Positions 48,201 through 56,775 are shown, numbered from the stretch's first letter. The stretch is 64,000 bases of DNA from Streptomyces cavernae (GCF_004023625.1 NZ_ML137709.1:118991-182990); one strand, 5' to 3'. Program-made: numbers and translations. The notes: generated from the sequence alone by a model not told the origin.

Positions 48201-49403
48201 GAGGTGCTCACGGCCCTCGGCGGGACCACCCTGACACCCCCGGCACCCGGGACGGTCTCCGCGCCGCCCGCCGCACGCCGGGCGAATCCGGTCACCACCG
48301 CCCGTCTCACCGGCAACCGGCTGCTCAGCCTGCCGGGCGCCGGCAAGGAGGTGCGGCGCTTCACCTTCGACACCCGGGAATCGGAGGTCCCGCTGACCTA
48401 CCAGGCCGGCGACGCGCTCAGCGTGCGGCCCGTCAACTCCCGTTCGCTGGTGGACGAATGGCTGACTGTCACCGGACTGGACGCGGCAACTCCCGTACAG
48501 GTCAGGGACATGGGCGAGGTTGCCTTCGAGGAGGCCCTGTACCGGCATCTGGACATCACCCGCATCACCCCGGACCTGCTCCGTTTCGTCTCCGAACGAG
48601 CTCGGGACAACCGGGAGTTGAAGAAGCTGATGCGCCCCGACAACAAGGACGGGCTGGCCCGCTGGTCCTGGGGTCGGCAGGCCGTCGACGTGGTGGCCGA
48701 GTACGCGGTGCGGGCCTCGGCCGAGGAGTGGGCGGGGGTGCTGAAGCGGTTGCAGCCACGGCTGTACTCCATCTCGTCCAGTCCGCTCGTCGACCCGTTC
48801 GAGGTCTCCCTGACGGTGTCGGTCGTGCGCTACGAGAACCTCGCCGGCCGCGCCCGCGGCGGTGTGTGCTCGCCCTTCCTGGCCGACTGTGAGGCGGGTA
48901 CTCCGGTGCCGGTCCACGTCCGGCGCTCGCCCGACTTCCGGCCGCCGGCGGACGGTGCGACACCGATGGTGATGGTGGGTCCGGGTACCGGGGTGGCACC
49001 GTTCATCGGGTTCCTCGAGGAGCGCCGGGCCCTCGGCCACCGGGCCCCCAACTGGCTGTTCTTCGGCGAGCAGCACCGCGCGACGGACTTCTACTACGAG
49101 GAGGAGCTGACGGCGTTTCAGAAGGACGGCACCCTCACGCGTTTGGACACCGCGTTCTCCCGGGACCAGCGCATGAAGGTGTACGTCCAGGACCGGATGC
49201 GCGAGCACGGTCCGGAGCTGTGGCACTGGCTGCAGGACGGCGCCCGCTTCTTCGTGTGCGGTGACGCGTCCCGGATGGCGGCGGACGTGGACCGGGCGCT
49301 GCGGGACATCGCGGTGGCGCACGGCAGCCTCGGCGAGAGCGAGGCGGCGGCCTGGGTCAAGCAGCTGGCGGCCGACAAACGGTATGTCAGGGACGTGTAC
49401 TGA
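45285..49403 (+). CDS. nasA: Assimilatory nitrate reductase fused to CysJ-type flavoreductase
   Basis: Cytoplasmic fusion of 1372 residues that reduces nitrate to nitrite. Residues about 25-720 are a molybdo-bis-MGD catalytic part with a [4Fe-4S] site (Cys28, Cys31, Cys35, Cys68) and the Mo ligand Cys161 in SRLCMASAG. After a Pro/Ala linker comes a flavodoxin domain (about 835-980: [31 protein letters not shown]). An FAD domain (about 1010-1200: [20 protein letters not shown]) and an NADPH domain ([33 protein letters not shown]) follow. Electrons thus pass NADPH-FAD-FMN-FeS-Mo in one chain. GTG 45285 has AAGGAGG eight bases upstream. No nitrite reductase or transporter is adjacent. Confidence 0.93.
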   Translation: MTAQRPQPAATGTAPAPRSGVAQVRTVCSYCGVGCGMVLDIGMGPDGRRTVLKASGDKAHPANHGRLCTKGATTADLLSAPGRLTTALVRGGQGEELEPTPVDAAITATARRLRAIIDEHGPDAFALYVSGQMSLEAQYLANKLAKGYIRTNQIESNSRLCMASAGTGYKLSLGADGPPGSYEDFDKADAFLVIGSNMADCHPVLFLRMMERVKAGAKLIVVDPRRTATADKADLFLQIRPGTDLALLNGLLHLLHENGHTDPEFIARHTEGWEAMPAFLADYGPAAVEEITGIPEADIRRAAAIIGEASASGEWMSCWTMGLNQSTHGTWNTNALVNLHLATGAICRPGSGPFSLTGQPNAMGGREMGYMGPGLPGQRSVLVDEERAFVEELWGIAPGTIRKDGVGKGTVEMFERLADGTIKACWIICTNPVASVANRKTVIEGLEAAEFVVTQDAFTETETNAYADVVLPGALWTEGDGVFINSERDLTLTRQAVDLPGEALPDWRIIARIACEMGYEDGFSYGSAEDVFEEIKRAWNPKTGYDLRGVTYERLRLTPVQWPAAQDGPDRNPIRYLAGAPAGEGPTFPTASGRAVFFARPHLAPAEMPDDDFPFVLNTGRLQHQWHTLTKTGKVARLNKLNPDPFVEVHPEDAESLGITDGDLVEVSSRRGRAVLPAVVTDRVQRGCCFAPFHWNDLFGEYLSVNAVTSDAVDPLSFQPELKVCAVALTPTGGSARKAAAPAVVVDTAAAQPAGVDVFGLTPAPPPVLTAPERQYLVGFLAGIDKGAPGVPVLPPGAPFSPEHALWVNGVLAGLYSRTSVAAPAPGPAAEAPGREVLVLWASQTGNAEEFATDVVDRLAATGYKASLVGMDTADAAALPPAADLLLITSTFGDGEAPDNGSGFWDTIAGPDAPRFEGVRYAVLALGDSSYDDFCGHGRRLDRRLDELGGVRLAPRTDCEPDYETSAQAWLDEVLTALGGTTLTPPAPGTVSAPPAARRANPVTTARLTGNRLLSLPGAGKEVRRFTFDTRESEVPLTYQAGDALSVRPVNSRSLVDEWLTVTGLDAATPVQVRDMGEVAFEEALYRHLDITRITPDLLRFVSERARDNRELKKLMRPDNKDGLARWSWGRQAVDVVAEYAVRASAEEWAGVLKRLQPRLYSISSSPLVDPFEVSLTVSVVRYENLAGRARGGVCSPFLADCEAGTPVPVHVRRSPDFRPPADGATPMVMVGPGTGVAPFIGFLEERRALGHRAPNWLFFGEQHRATDFYYEEELTAFQKDGTLTRLDTAFSRDQRMKVYVQDRMREHGPELWHWLQDGARFFVCGDASRMAADVDRALRDIAVAHGSLGESEAAAWVKQLAADKRYVRDVY

Positions 49404-49423
49404 GGTCCCCGTGACGGACCCGC

Positions 49424-51106
49424 TCAGGGCCGGCGGTAGATCGTGATGGAGTGACCGACCTCGTCGACCGGTTCGCTGCTGCGGACCAGCCGCTCCACCG
49501 GGCCCCCCGGTTCCGCCTTGGCGGCCGCGGAGTCCGACACGACGAGCAGTCCGTGCACGTCGTTCGCGGGCACCCGCAGCGGGTCGGCGGCGTCGATCCC
49601 GTAGTACGCGGGGACTCCGCTGCCCTTGTAGACGAGCCAGACCCGTTCGCCCGGGTAGCGGTCGTCGAGCCGGTCGGCGAGGCGCCCGAGGTCCTGGCCC
49701 CAGTCGACGTTGGAGTCGTGCAGTCGCAGACGGGTCTTGGCGGTACCGCCGAAAGCCTCGTTCGAGTACGGGATGTAGTAGGGGTAGGTGCGCAGCGAGC
49801 TGACCGCGACGAACAGGATCAGCGCCGCCGTCGCGGGGTAAGCCCACCGGCGCGCCGCGCTTCGGCGCAGGGCGAGCACGCAGGACGCGACGACGGCCAG
49901 GAACATCGGCATGAAGATGGCGTAGCGGGTGCCGAAGTCGCGGGACCCGTCCAGCAGGACGGCCATGAGCAGGGTCGGCGGCACCAGGATGTACGGGATC
50001 GCCGCCCGCAGCCGCGGCACGGCCACGACGGCGGAGGTCCCGGCGAGCCACAGGGCGAGCATGCCGAGCGGTGTCTTGATCAGCAGTGCGACCGGCAGGT
50101 AGTACCAGAGAGAGCCGAAGTAGCGGCGGCCGAGCAGGAACCCACCGCCCTTCGTGGAGTACTCGATGCCGAACTGGACGCGCATGCCGTCGCGGTAGGG
50201 CTCCGGCAGCGGTAACCAGTGGGCGACGAACCCGCGTACCCCGCGGATGTCGGGCACGGTCGGCGGGGTGGTCCAGCGCAGCCGGGGGTCGACGGCGAGA
50301 TAGGCGGCCCATACGACGGCCACGGCGATCACCGCCATCGCCACGGCGGCCGCGGTGGCGCGGACCGGCAGCCGCATCCGTCCGTGCCGAGCCGGCCCCG
50401 GGGTGAGGTGGGCGTGCCAGTACGACAGGGCGCCGAGGAGCAGCAGCACGGGCACCAGCGGCAGCACGCTCATCCGGGTGGCCACGGCCGCACCGAGCGC
50501 CACCCCGGCGAGCGGCAGGTACAGGCGGGGCCGTCGCCTGGCACGCCACAGCAGCCAGGCGGTGGTCAGCAGCAGACCGGCCGCCGGTACGTCGAGGGTG
50601 GCGAGTGAGCCGTGGGCGATGACGTCGGGCGAGAAGGCGTACAGGGCGAGCGCCGCGAGTCCGGCCACCCGGCCGAGGAGGTCGGACGCGAAGGCGAGCA
50701 CGACCAGTCCGGTCAGCAGGGTCACGGCGATCACCGGCAGCCGCGCCCACAGCATCAGCCGCCAGGGGTCGTTGCCCGACTCGTAGAGCAGGTGCCGGCC
50801 GAGCCGGGTCTGGTCGCCGGTGAAGCCGGGGTCGAGGTGCGGGTCCGCGAGCGTCGTCCCGACGGCGATGAGCAGTTTGCCGAGCGGCGGGTGCTCGGGG
50901 TTGTAGCGCAGGCTGTGCTGCTGCTCGTAGACGACGGCCGTGCCCACGTAGACGGGCTCGTCGATGGTCGGGGTCTGCTGCACGGCGGTGGTGACCATGG
51001 CGAACGCCATCTGGGCGAGCAGGGCGACGACGGCGAGCACGAACAGCGGCCGCCGGTGCCGCCGCAGCCGTGCGCACAGAGCCTTGCGGACCGTCGACAG
51101 GGGCAT
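49424..51106 (-). CDS. GT39-family membrane glycosyltransferase
   Basis: A 560-residue polytopic membrane protein (about 11 helices) of the PMT/ArnT class, which uses polyprenyl-phosphate sugar donors. The catalytic-loop acidic residue lies in TPTIDEPVYVGTAVV, with the family RYNPEHPPLGKLLIA, then FSPDVIAHGSLATLDVPAAG and the C-terminal extracellular domain containing SNVDWGQDLGRLADRL. ATG 51106 follows AAGGGGC. The converging nitrate reductase gene ends 20 bp away. It lies 104 bp from another membrane glycosyltransferase on the same strand and may be in the same BlaI-controlled unit. Confidence 0.85.
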   Translation of the reverse strand: MPLSTVRKALCARLRRHRRPLFVLAVVALLAQMAFAMVTTAVQQTPTIDEPVYVGTAVVYEQQHSLRYNPEHPPLGKLLIAVGTTLADPHLDPGFTGDQTRLGRHLLYESGNDPWRLMLWARLPVIAVTLLTGLVVLAFASDLLGRVAGLAALALYAFSPDVIAHGSLATLDVPAAGLLLTTAWLLWRARRRPRLYLPLAGVALGAAVATRMSVLPLVPVLLLLGALSYWHAHLTPGPARHGRMRLPVRATAAAVAMAVIAVAVVWAAYLAVDPRLRWTTPPTVPDIRGVRGFVAHWLPLPEPYRDGMRVQFGIEYSTKGGGFLLGRRYFGSLWYYLPVALLIKTPLGMLALWLAGTSAVVAVPRLRAAIPYILVPPTLLMAVLLDGSRDFGTRYAIFMPMFLAVVASCVLALRRSAARRWAYPATAALILFVAVSSLRTYPYYIPYSNEAFGGTAKTRLRLHDSNVDWGQDLGRLADRLDDRYPGERVWLVYKGSGVPAYYGIDAADPLRVPANDVHGLLVVSDSAAAKAEPGGPVERLVRSSEPVDEVGHSITIYRRP

Positions 51107-51210
51107 GCCCCTTGCTACGTCCAGGGGGACGCAGCGGCTCGGGGAACGCGCGAACGTTTCCCAACCCTTAACCCGGGGCCGGGGTCGTTTTAACCCACCG
51201 ACCCACCGGT

Positions 51211-52719
51211 TCACTGACCCGCTGTGCCGTCCTGCCGTGCGGCGGGTCCTACCCAGATGCGCAGCTTTCCGGAAGGGTGGGACGGCCAGTCGCGGGCGAA
51301 CGCGGGCGGGGTCCCGTGCGCGGTGGTCAGCACGGCGAGCGGGGTCCGCTCCGCGACCCGCAGGAGGTCAGGGCGAGTGATGTTGGTGTTGTGCCCCTTG
51401 GTCTGCACGGACCCGCACCCGGCGTAGAAGGCGATCGGGATGGCTAGATGTCCGGACAGCAGGCAGGGCGGGCGTACGCCGAGACGGTGCAGGTCGTCGG
51501 CGGTGCGCGCCCACCCCTGGTGTGAGGCGGTGGTGCGGGTGACGGTCTTGTGGAGCACCGCGTACTGGACGGCGAGGTGCCCGGCGAGACCGGTCGCGAC
51601 CAGCGCGACGGCCACCCGCCGCGCGGTCCGGTTCGGCACGGTGACCAGTCGGACGAACACGTCGGCGACCGGGATCGACAGTAGCGCGTAGCAGGGCAGC
51701 AGGAAGCGCGGGGCGGCGTACCCGATCATGAGCAGATACGGGATGCCGGCCGTGACGGCGCAGGTCAGGGGCACCAGTGTGGTGGTCGGACGCCGGGCCC
51801 TGAGCGCGAACACCGCACCGAGTGCGGCGAGCAGGGGCAGGGCGAGGAACCAGGCGTACACCGGCAGGGGCGGGAGCGGCACCGTGCACGGGCGGCACAG
51901 GGATTTCCCGGCCAGGCTGCGGATCTGGTCCAGTACGGCGATGTTCCAGCCGAGCCCGCCCTGGATCGCGGACGCGTCGGACAGCCGCTGCTCGAGGCCG
52001 CCGTAGCCGATGTAAGCCTCCACCACCCATTCGCCGGCCCCGGCCACCAGCCCGGCGAGGATCGCCACGAGCAGCCGCGGGCTCCGGAAGCTCCGCACCG
52101 CGAGCAGCAGCACCAGCAGGGGCAGGGTCACCCAGACGGCGTCGGTAGGCCGCATCCACGCCATCAGCGCCACGCTCGCCGCCACGCCCCACGGCGCCGT
52201 GCGGTCGAAACGGTCCGCCCGGGCCCGCAGGAAGTGCCCGATACCGGCCAGCGCACCGATCGCGACCCAGTAGTTGGGCATGGCCTGGGGACCGTAGAAG
52301 AGGGTCACCCACAGGCTCGCGAACAACGCGCCGGCCAGCGCCATCACCCGGGCGGAAAACAGCCCTCGCCAGGCCCGCAGCGCGAGGTACAGGCCGAGGC
52401 CGGACAGCACTGCCAGATAGACGCGCAGCAGCTCGGTGGACGAGGACCAGGAGGCGATGGGTGCGACCAGCAGGGAGACCCCCCGCGCGCGGGGCGCGCT
52501 GAAGAAGGCCGCGGGGGCGTGCGAGCTGACCTGGCTGACGTACACCGACTCGTCCCAGCCGAGGCCCATCCCCGGTCGCACGAGGGCGAGTTGGGCGAGC
52601 GTGAAGGCGCAGGCCACCAGGGCCGGCAGTTGAACACCGCGATTCCGCCACCTCGGGCTCGCACCGGTGGGCGGCTCGTACCGGTGCGCCCCGACGAGTG
52701 TGCGGTGGGAGCTGGCCAT
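51211..52719 (-). CDS. Membrane glycosyltransferase, ArnT/PMT-like
   Basis: A 502-residue protein with about 11 hydrophobic helices. GMGLGWDESVYVSQVSSHA contains the acidic catalytic position of GT39/GT83 enzymes; YGPQAMPNYWVAIGALAGIG and WMRPTDAVWVTLPLLVLLLA are typical membrane blocks. The C-terminal soluble part carries Cys pairs. ATG 52719 has GAGGGG at 6 bases. Three BlaI-type dyads lie just upstream, the nearest about 35 bp from the start, so expression is probably derepressed with blaI. The substrate is unknown. Confidence 0.82.
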   Translation of the reverse strand: MASSHRTLVGAHRYEPPTGASPRWRNRGVQLPALVACAFTLAQLALVRPGMGLGWDESVYVSQVSSHAPAAFFSAPRARGVSLLVAPIASWSSSTELLRVYLAVLSGLGLYLALRAWRGLFSARVMALAGALFASLWVTLFYGPQAMPNYWVAIGALAGIGHFLRARADRFDRTAPWGVAASVALMAWMRPTDAVWVTLPLLVLLLAVRSFRSPRLLVAILAGLVAGAGEWVVEAYIGYGGLEQRLSDASAIQGGLGWNIAVLDQIRSLAGKSLCRPCTVPLPPLPVYAWFLALPLLAALGAVFALRARRPTTTLVPLTCAVTAGIPYLLMIGYAAPRFLLPCYALLSIPVADVFVRLVTVPNRTARRVAVALVATGLAGHLAVQYAVLHKTVTRTTASHQGWARTADDLHRLGVRPPCLLSGHLAIPIAFYAGCGSVQTKGHNTNITRPDLLRVAERTPLAVLTTAHGTPPAFARDWPSHPSGKLRIWVGPAARQDGTAGQ

Positions 52720-52753
52720 CGTTCCCCTCTGGTCGCCTGCGGAACCGCGCATT

Positions 52754-52770
52754 CCCTACACCCTGTAGGG
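52754..52770. promoter_or_regulatory. BlaI/MecI-type operator 1
   Basis: ccctaca-ccc-tgtaggg: perfect 7-bp arms of the TACA/TGTA class recognised by BlaI/MecI repressors, 35 bp before the membrane glycosyltransferase start. Confidence 0.75.
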
Positions 52771-52783
52771 TCAACTTATGAAA

Positions 52784-52800
52784 CCCTACAATCCGTAGGG
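52784..52800. promoter_or_regulatory. BlaI/MecI-type operator 2
   Basis: ccctaca-atc-cgtaggg: the same dyad with one mismatch, 30 bp from operator 1 (centre to centre, about three helical turns). Confidence 0.7.
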
Positions 52801-52856
52801 TTCATGTAAAGCGCCGCCGAGGGCGAGCCGCCCACCGCACACGTCTGGGCGCACCG

Positions 52857-52873
52857 CCCTACAGCTTGTAAGG
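52857..52873. promoter_or_regulatory. BlaI/MecI-type operator 3
   Basis: ccctaca-gct-tgtaagg: one mismatch. It ends eight bases before the BlaI ATG, covering the ribosome site and likely giving autorepression. Confidence 0.7.
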
Positions 52874-52881
52874 TGCTATTC

Positions 52882-53397
52882 ATGGTCGGCAGAGACCCCC
52901 ACGGCAGGGCGGAGCGGCGCGCCGCGGGCGAACTGGAGAGTGAGGTGCTCTCCGCGCTCTGGGCCACGGACCGGCCTCTGACGCCGGCCGAGATCCAGTC
53001 CGGACTCGGCGGCGGCCTCGCCTACAACACCGTGCACACCATCCTCAAACGCCTGCACGACAAGGGGCTGGTGCTGCGCGACGCAGGCGGACGGCGCGGG
53101 GCGTACCGGCCCGCGAAGAACGCGGCCGAACTGGCCGCCGAGGCGATGCGCGAGGCTCTCGACCGGGCTCCGGACCCGATCGCCGCACTCCGGCAGTTCG
53201 TCATGGGACTGAACCCCGAGGAGGAGACGGCACTGCGCGAACTCCTCGGCGGGGACGAGCCACGGCGCAACCCGGAAGGCCCCCGCCCCGGCGGAGCCGC
53301 GCACCACCACGGCAGGGGCGGGACATGGATCGCACCTTCCCGACGGGGGTGGGGCACGCGGCGCCAGTACACCGGCCGGCGCACGGCAGCCGGGTGA
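52882..53397 (+). CDS. BlaI/MecI/CopY family repressor
   Basis: Winged-helix repressor. LESEVLSALWATDRPLTPAE, GLAYNTVHTILKRLHDKGLV and GAYRPAKNAAELAAEAMREA give the BlaI fold over residues about 15-115. It binds TACA-N-TGTA dyads, three of which lie in the divergent promoter region. The predicted protein is 171 residues, but the family usually ends near residue 125 (ALRELLGG). The last 45 residues are Arg/Gly/His-rich and read like translated non-coding DNA, so the original stop may have been lost. The start is ATG 52882; an in-frame GTG at 52873 falls in the operator. No BlaR sensor protease is adjacent. Confidence 0.87.
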   Translation: MVGRDPHGRAERRAAGELESEVLSALWATDRPLTPAEIQSGLGGGLAYNTVHTILKRLHDKGLVLRDAGGRRGAYRPAKNAAELAAEAMREALDRAPDPIAALRQFVMGLNPEEETALRELLGGDEPRRNPEGPRPGGAAHHHGRGGTWIAPSRRGWGTRRQYTGRRTAAG

Positions 53398-53450
53398 ACC
53401 GGGAGAGCGGCCGGGGGCGGGGCGCCGAACTGACCACCACCCCCTGTTCG

Positions 53451-53471
53451 TAATGGGATCCATTTTCATGT
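53451..53471. promoter_or_regulatory. Zur box upstream of rpmF
   Basis: taatgggatccattttcatgt matches the actinobacterial Zur consensus (TAATGAAAATCATTTTCATTA type) at about 15 of 21 positions, with a perfect right half CATTTTCAT. It is 35 bp before the L32 start. The cysteine-free L32 downstream makes zinc control likely. Confidence 0.6.
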
Positions 53472-53505
53472 AGCTTCTCCTCGATCACCCATCGAGGAGG
53501 ACTCC

Positions 53506-53676
53506 ATGGCCGTTCCCAAACGGAAGATGTCCCGCAGCAACACCCGTCACCGCCGCGCCCAGTGGAAGGCGAGCACCTCGCAGCTCGTGCCGGTCCGGGT
53601 CGACGGCGCCATCCATCTCGTACCGCAGCGGCTCGTCAAGGCGTACGAGCGCGGCCTGCTCCACCCCACCGGCTGA
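53506..53676 (+). CDS. rpmF: Ribosomal protein L32, zinc-independent paralogue
   Basis: A 56-residue protein of the large subunit. [20 protein letters not shown] is the L32 N-terminus. The four zinc-ribbon cysteines of ordinary L32 are all absent (no Cys in the protein), so this is the C-minus form that replaces the zinc form when zinc is scarce and so frees zinc. ATG 53506 has GAGGAGG at 6 bases. It is the first gene of an operon with a CooC-like ATPase (16-bp gap), behind a Zur-box-like dyad. Confidence 0.93.
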   Translation: MAVPKRKMSRSNTRHRRAQWKASTSQLVPVRVDGAIHLVPQRLVKAYERGLLHPTG

Positions 53677-53692
53677 CCGGGAGCGAGATACC

Positions 53693-54652
53693 GTGCGCAT
53701 CGCATTCGTCGGCAAGGGCGGCAGCGGCAAGACGACCCTGTCCGCGCTCTTCTCCCGTCATCTGGCGCGCTCCGGCGCACCCGTCCTCGCCATCGACGGT
53801 GACATCAACCAGCACCTCGCCCACGCCCTGGCGCCCGACGAGGACGTCAACCTCACCGTCCCGCCGCTCAGTTCGCACACCGCCGACATCAAGGACTTCC
53901 TGCGCGGCACGAACCCGCGGATCACCTCCCGGGACGCCATGGTCAAGACGACCCCGCCGGGCCGGGGTTCACGGCTGCTGCGGCTGCTCGGCGAGGACGA
54001 GATCCACACCCGGCACGTCCAACGGGTGGGCGGGGTACCGCTGATGGTGACCGGCGCGTTCGACGAGAGCGATCTCGGCGTGGCCTGCTACCACTCCAAG
54101 CTGGGCGCGGTCGAGCTCTACCTCAATCACCTCGTGGACGGCCCCGGCGAGTACGTCGTCGTCGACATGACGGCGGGAGCGGACGCGTTCGCCTCCGGTC
54201 TCTTCACCCGCTTCGACCTGACGTTCCTGGTGGTGGAACCGACCCGCAAGAGCGTCTCGGTCTACCGCCAGTACCGCGACCACGCCGCCGAGTTCGGCAT
54301 CCCGATCGCCGTGGTCGGCAACAAGGTCACCGGCGAGGAGGACCTGCTCTTCCTCAAGGACCACGTGGGCGACCATCTGCTGGCCCACTGCGAGCAGTCC
54401 CCGTTCGTACGCGCCCAGGAACAGGGCCGCGCACCCGGTGAGCTGGAGCCGCACAACGCCCACACGCTGCGGCAACTGCGCACCGCCGTCGACGCCCGCG
54501 CCAAGGACTGGGACACCTTCCAGCGGCACGCCGTCGAGTTCCACCTCCGCAACGCCGCCGCCTGGGCCGACGCGGCCACGGGTGAGGACCTGGCCACCCA
54601 GGTCGACCCGGACTTCCGGCACGGCCCCGAGGCACTCGCCCCCGACGCCTGA
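53693..54652 (+). CDS. CooC/MinD-like nucleotide-binding protein
   Basis: A 319-residue deviant-Walker P-loop ATPase. The A-motif is VGKGGSGKTTLSALF (signature Lys before Gly), with DGDINQHLAHAL and VVVDMTAGADAFASGLFTRF as the switch regions, and VVGNKVTGEEDLLFLKDH. CooC, Mrp and ArsA relatives insert or deliver metals. Here the Zur-linked L32 neighbour suggests a role in metal allocation under zinc limitation, which is inferred. GTG 53693 is 16 bp after rpmF. The C-terminal helical region (about 240-310) is specific to this subgroup. Confidence 0.83.
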   Translation: MRIAFVGKGGSGKTTLSALFSRHLARSGAPVLAIDGDINQHLAHALAPDEDVNLTVPPLSSHTADIKDFLRGTNPRITSRDAMVKTTPPGRGSRLLRLLGEDEIHTRHVQRVGGVPLMVTGAFDESDLGVACYHSKLGAVELYLNHLVDGPGEYVVVDMTAGADAFASGLFTRFDLTFLVVEPTRKSVSVYRQYRDHAAEFGIPIAVVGNKVTGEEDLLFLKDHVGDHLLAHCEQSPFVRAQEQGRAPGELEPHNAHTLRQLRTAVDARAKDWDTFQRHAVEFHLRNAAAWADAATGEDLATQVDPDFRHGPEALAPDA

Positions 54653-54692
54653 CGCCCTCCTCGCCCGCCCCTTCCACAGAAAGGACACCCGC

Positions 54693-55085
54693 ATGTCGCT
54701 CGACGTCTCCCCGCACCTGCTGTCCGCAGCCGAGACCGGCGAGGTCCGGGAGGAGGACTTCGTGGCAACGGTCCGCGCCTCCCTGCCCTACGCCTACGAT
54801 CTGGTCGCCACCCTGACCGCCGAACTACGCGCCGGTACCGCCGAGTTCGCCGACAACCAGACCCCGCCCCCGTCCGAGAGGGAACGCGGCCAGCTGCTGC
54901 GGGCGCTGTCCAGCGACGCGATCCGCGGCAGCCTGGAACGGCACTTCGATGTGGCCCTGGCGTTCCAGAACTGCCATCGGGTGGCCGTCTTCCGCCCGGA
55001 GTCCCGCGGCGGCGCGACCCACACCCGCTTCACCTCTCTGCGCTCGCAGATCCTCAACCAGTCGCCGGAGTTCCGGGACTGCTGA
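54693..55085 (+). CDS. SCO5389-like conserved protein
   Basis: A 130-residue protein: MSLDVSPHLLSAAETGEVRE, FVATVRASLPYAYDLVATLT, EFADNQTPPPSERERGQLLR, VALAFQNCHRVAVFRPES and LNQSPEFRDC. I recall a Streptomyces family of this pattern (SCO5389-like) without known function. The C-terminal Cys is the last residue. GAAAGGA lies about 9 bases before ATG 54693. It is 40 bp after the CooC-like gene, so it is probably the third gene of the L32 operon. If the housekeeping copy lies elsewhere, this is a zinc-stress paralogue. Confidence 0.75.
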   Translation: MSLDVSPHLLSAAETGEVREEDFVATVRASLPYAYDLVATLTAELRAGTAEFADNQTPPPSERERGQLLRALSSDAIRGSLERHFDVALAFQNCHRVAVFRPESRGGATHTRFTSLRSQILNQSPEFRDC

Positions 55086-55103
55086 CGGACCACCGCGCGG
55101 GGC

Positions 55104-55607
55104 TCAGCCGTAGTCGCGCCCCGTCAAGGAGGCCAACCCGTCCGTGAGACCGCGGCGGAACGCGGACCGTCGCTCCTGAGGCATGTCGAGCATCAGCCGG
55201 TCCTCGAGCCTCTGCACCTCCGGCGCGCACGCCGCCAGCAGTTCCTCCCCGTCCCGGGTCAGCCGCGCCTCCATGATCCGCCGGTTGCCCGGGGCGTGGG
55301 CGCGTTCGATCAGCCCGCGCTCCTCCAGCGAGCGCACGATCTCGTGCATCGTCTGCGGCCTGACGAAGGAGCGGCGGGCCAACTGGGCGGAGGAGAGCCC
55401 CCCTCGGCGCTGAAGCACGGTCAGGGCCGTGTACTGGAACGTCGTGAGCCCGTACGGCCGGAGCGCCTCGTCCATGAAGGAACGGATGGCCAGCTCGAGC
55501 TGCTTGACGAGATAGATCGTCAGCGGACCCTTGGGGTCCTCCGGACAAGGCCCGGCACCGGTGCCGGAATCCGGATCCGGGTCGACTGCCGCCGCCATCG
55601 TTCGCAC
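55104..55607 (-). CDS. MarR family transcriptional regulator
   Basis: A 167-residue winged-helix regulator. FMDEALRPYGLTTFQYTALT, LARRSFVRPQTMHEIVRSLE (recognition helix) and HAPGNRRIMEARLTRDGEEL (wing) are clear. The C-terminal helices are intact. The first 25 residues are acidic and variable; Met4 (55598) is an alternative start. The target is unknown; the neighbouring repeats contain no dyad that I recognise. It converges on the L32 operon with 18 bp between stops. Confidence 0.87.
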   Translation of the reverse strand: MRTMAAAVDPDPDSGTGAGPCPEDPKGPLTIYLVKQLELAIRSFMDEALRPYGLTTFQYTALTVLQRRGGLSSAQLARRSFVRPQTMHEIVRSLEERGLIERAHAPGNRRIMEARLTRDGEELLAACAPEVQRLEDRLMLDMPQERRSAFRRGLTDGLASLTGRDYG

Positions 55608-55774
55608 CTCTTGGTCGCTAGTCGGGGAGGCCGGGCGAGGCCTTCGGGCAGGTCAACCGGCCGGTGACCTCACCCGGTAACCCACAGGTGGTAGTTCCAG
55701 GTCACGTCGGCGTGCCACGGTACCCCACACAGGCCATGGGGGATCCACAGAGTCATCCCGGTGGCCGGGGCACC

Positions 55775-55983
55775 GCCCCCGACGATGCCCCGGGGGTCCC
55801 GCCGTCGCCGAACGAGTCGCCCACCAGGTCCTGGCCGGCCCACGCCGCGCGTCGCATCGTCGGGGGCGGAACCCCCGGGGCATCGTCGGGGGCGGAACCC
55901 CCGGGGCATCGTCGGGGGCGGGACCCCCGGGGCATCGTCGGGGGCGGAACCCCCGGGGCATCGTCGGGGGCGGACCCCCGGGG
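55775..55983. repeat. 26-bp hairpin-forming tandem repeat
   Basis: catcgtcgggggcggaaccc plus cccgggg (26 bp) is repeated five times without a gap (55855-55880, 55881-55906, 55907-55932, 55933-55958, 55959-55983; the last is 25 bp, and the third has one change). Each unit contains an internal ggggg-cggaa-ccccc hairpin. An inverted partial copy lies at about 55775-55800. No gene in the 680 bp between marR and the fur-type gene. Confidence 0.9.
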
Positions 55984-56110
55984 CGACCTCCCTGCGGTCG
56001 GTCCCGGCCCGGCCCACAGCGACCTTCCGGCGGCCTTCCTCGCCCCGACCCCACAGCGACCATCCCAGGCGCGGGCCCACAGCGACCTCCCCGCGGCCAT
56101 GCCCGGTCGG

Positions 56111-56219
56111 ACCTCGGCCGCACCTCGGCCGCACCTCGGCCGCACCTCGGCCGCACCTCGGCCGCACCTCGGCCGCACCTCGGCCGCACCTCGGCCGCAC
56201 CTCGGCCGACCTCGGCCCC
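56111..56219. repeat. 11-bp tandem repeat (8 copies plus partials)
   Basis: acctcggccgc is repeated eight times perfectly (56111-56198), followed by two shortened copies. Between this and the 26-bp array are scattered cccacagcgacc words. The array ends about 110 bp before the Fur-type gene. Confidence 0.93.
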
Positions 56220-56331
56220 CCGTGCGCCGCTCATCAGCCACCCTGGATCGAGCACCTGCCTGAGGCGACTCCAGACTTGGATCGATTCTTTTTCTTGAAC
56301 CATTCGTGTTTATGAGGGTAGGTTGTGCGCC

Positions 56332-56775
56332 ATGACCGCGCCCCAGCATCCGACCACCGCCGAGGAGCTACGCGGTGCCGGCCTGCGGGTGACGGCCGCC
56401 CGCGTCGCACTGCTCGAGACCGTCCGTAACGGCGACCACCTCGGAGTCGAGGCGATCGCCTCCGGAGTGCGCGACCGCGTGGGCCAAGTCTCCCTCCAAG
56501 CCGTGTACGAGGCCCTCAACGCGCTCAGCGCGGCGGGACTCGTCCGCCGCGTCGAACCGCCGGGCAGCCCGGCCCTGTTCGAGGGACGCGTCGGCGACAA
56601 CCACCACCACCTCGTGTGCCGGTCGTGCGGTGTCGTCGCCGACGTCGACTGCGCGGTCGGCCACGCCCCCTGCCTGACCGCTTCAAACGGCCGCGGCTTC
56701 TCGATCGACGAGGCCGAGGTCATCTACTGGGGCCTGTGCCCCGAGTGTTCCACCGCCCGCAGTACAGCACCGTGA
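56332..56775 (+). CDS. Fur family repressor (CatR/FurA type)
   Basis: A 147-residue metalloregulator. The winged helix LRVTAARVALLETVRNGDHL with VSLQAVYEALNALSAAGLVR is followed by the metal-binding dimer domain NHHHLVCRSCGVVADVDC and a second Cys pair GLCPECS. Located 24 bp before katG, it is the FurA/CatR type that represses catalase-peroxidase and itself and is inactivated by peroxide. I took ATG 56332; GTG 56323 in the same frame is possible. The upstream block 56280-56325 is strikingly AT-rich and contains the promoter. Confidence 0.93.
   Translation: MTAPQHPTTAEELRGAGLRVTAARVALLETVRNGDHLGVEAIASGVRDRVGQVSLQAVYEALNALSAAGLVRRVEPPGSPALFEGRVGDNHHHLVCRSCGVVADVDCAVGHAPCLTASNGRGFSIDEAEVIYWGLCPECSTARSTAP

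Noticed and set aside
55855..55983. CRISPR-like array
   Set aside because: The 26-bp units are contiguous with no spacers, and no cas genes are in the window. It is a simple tandem repeat.
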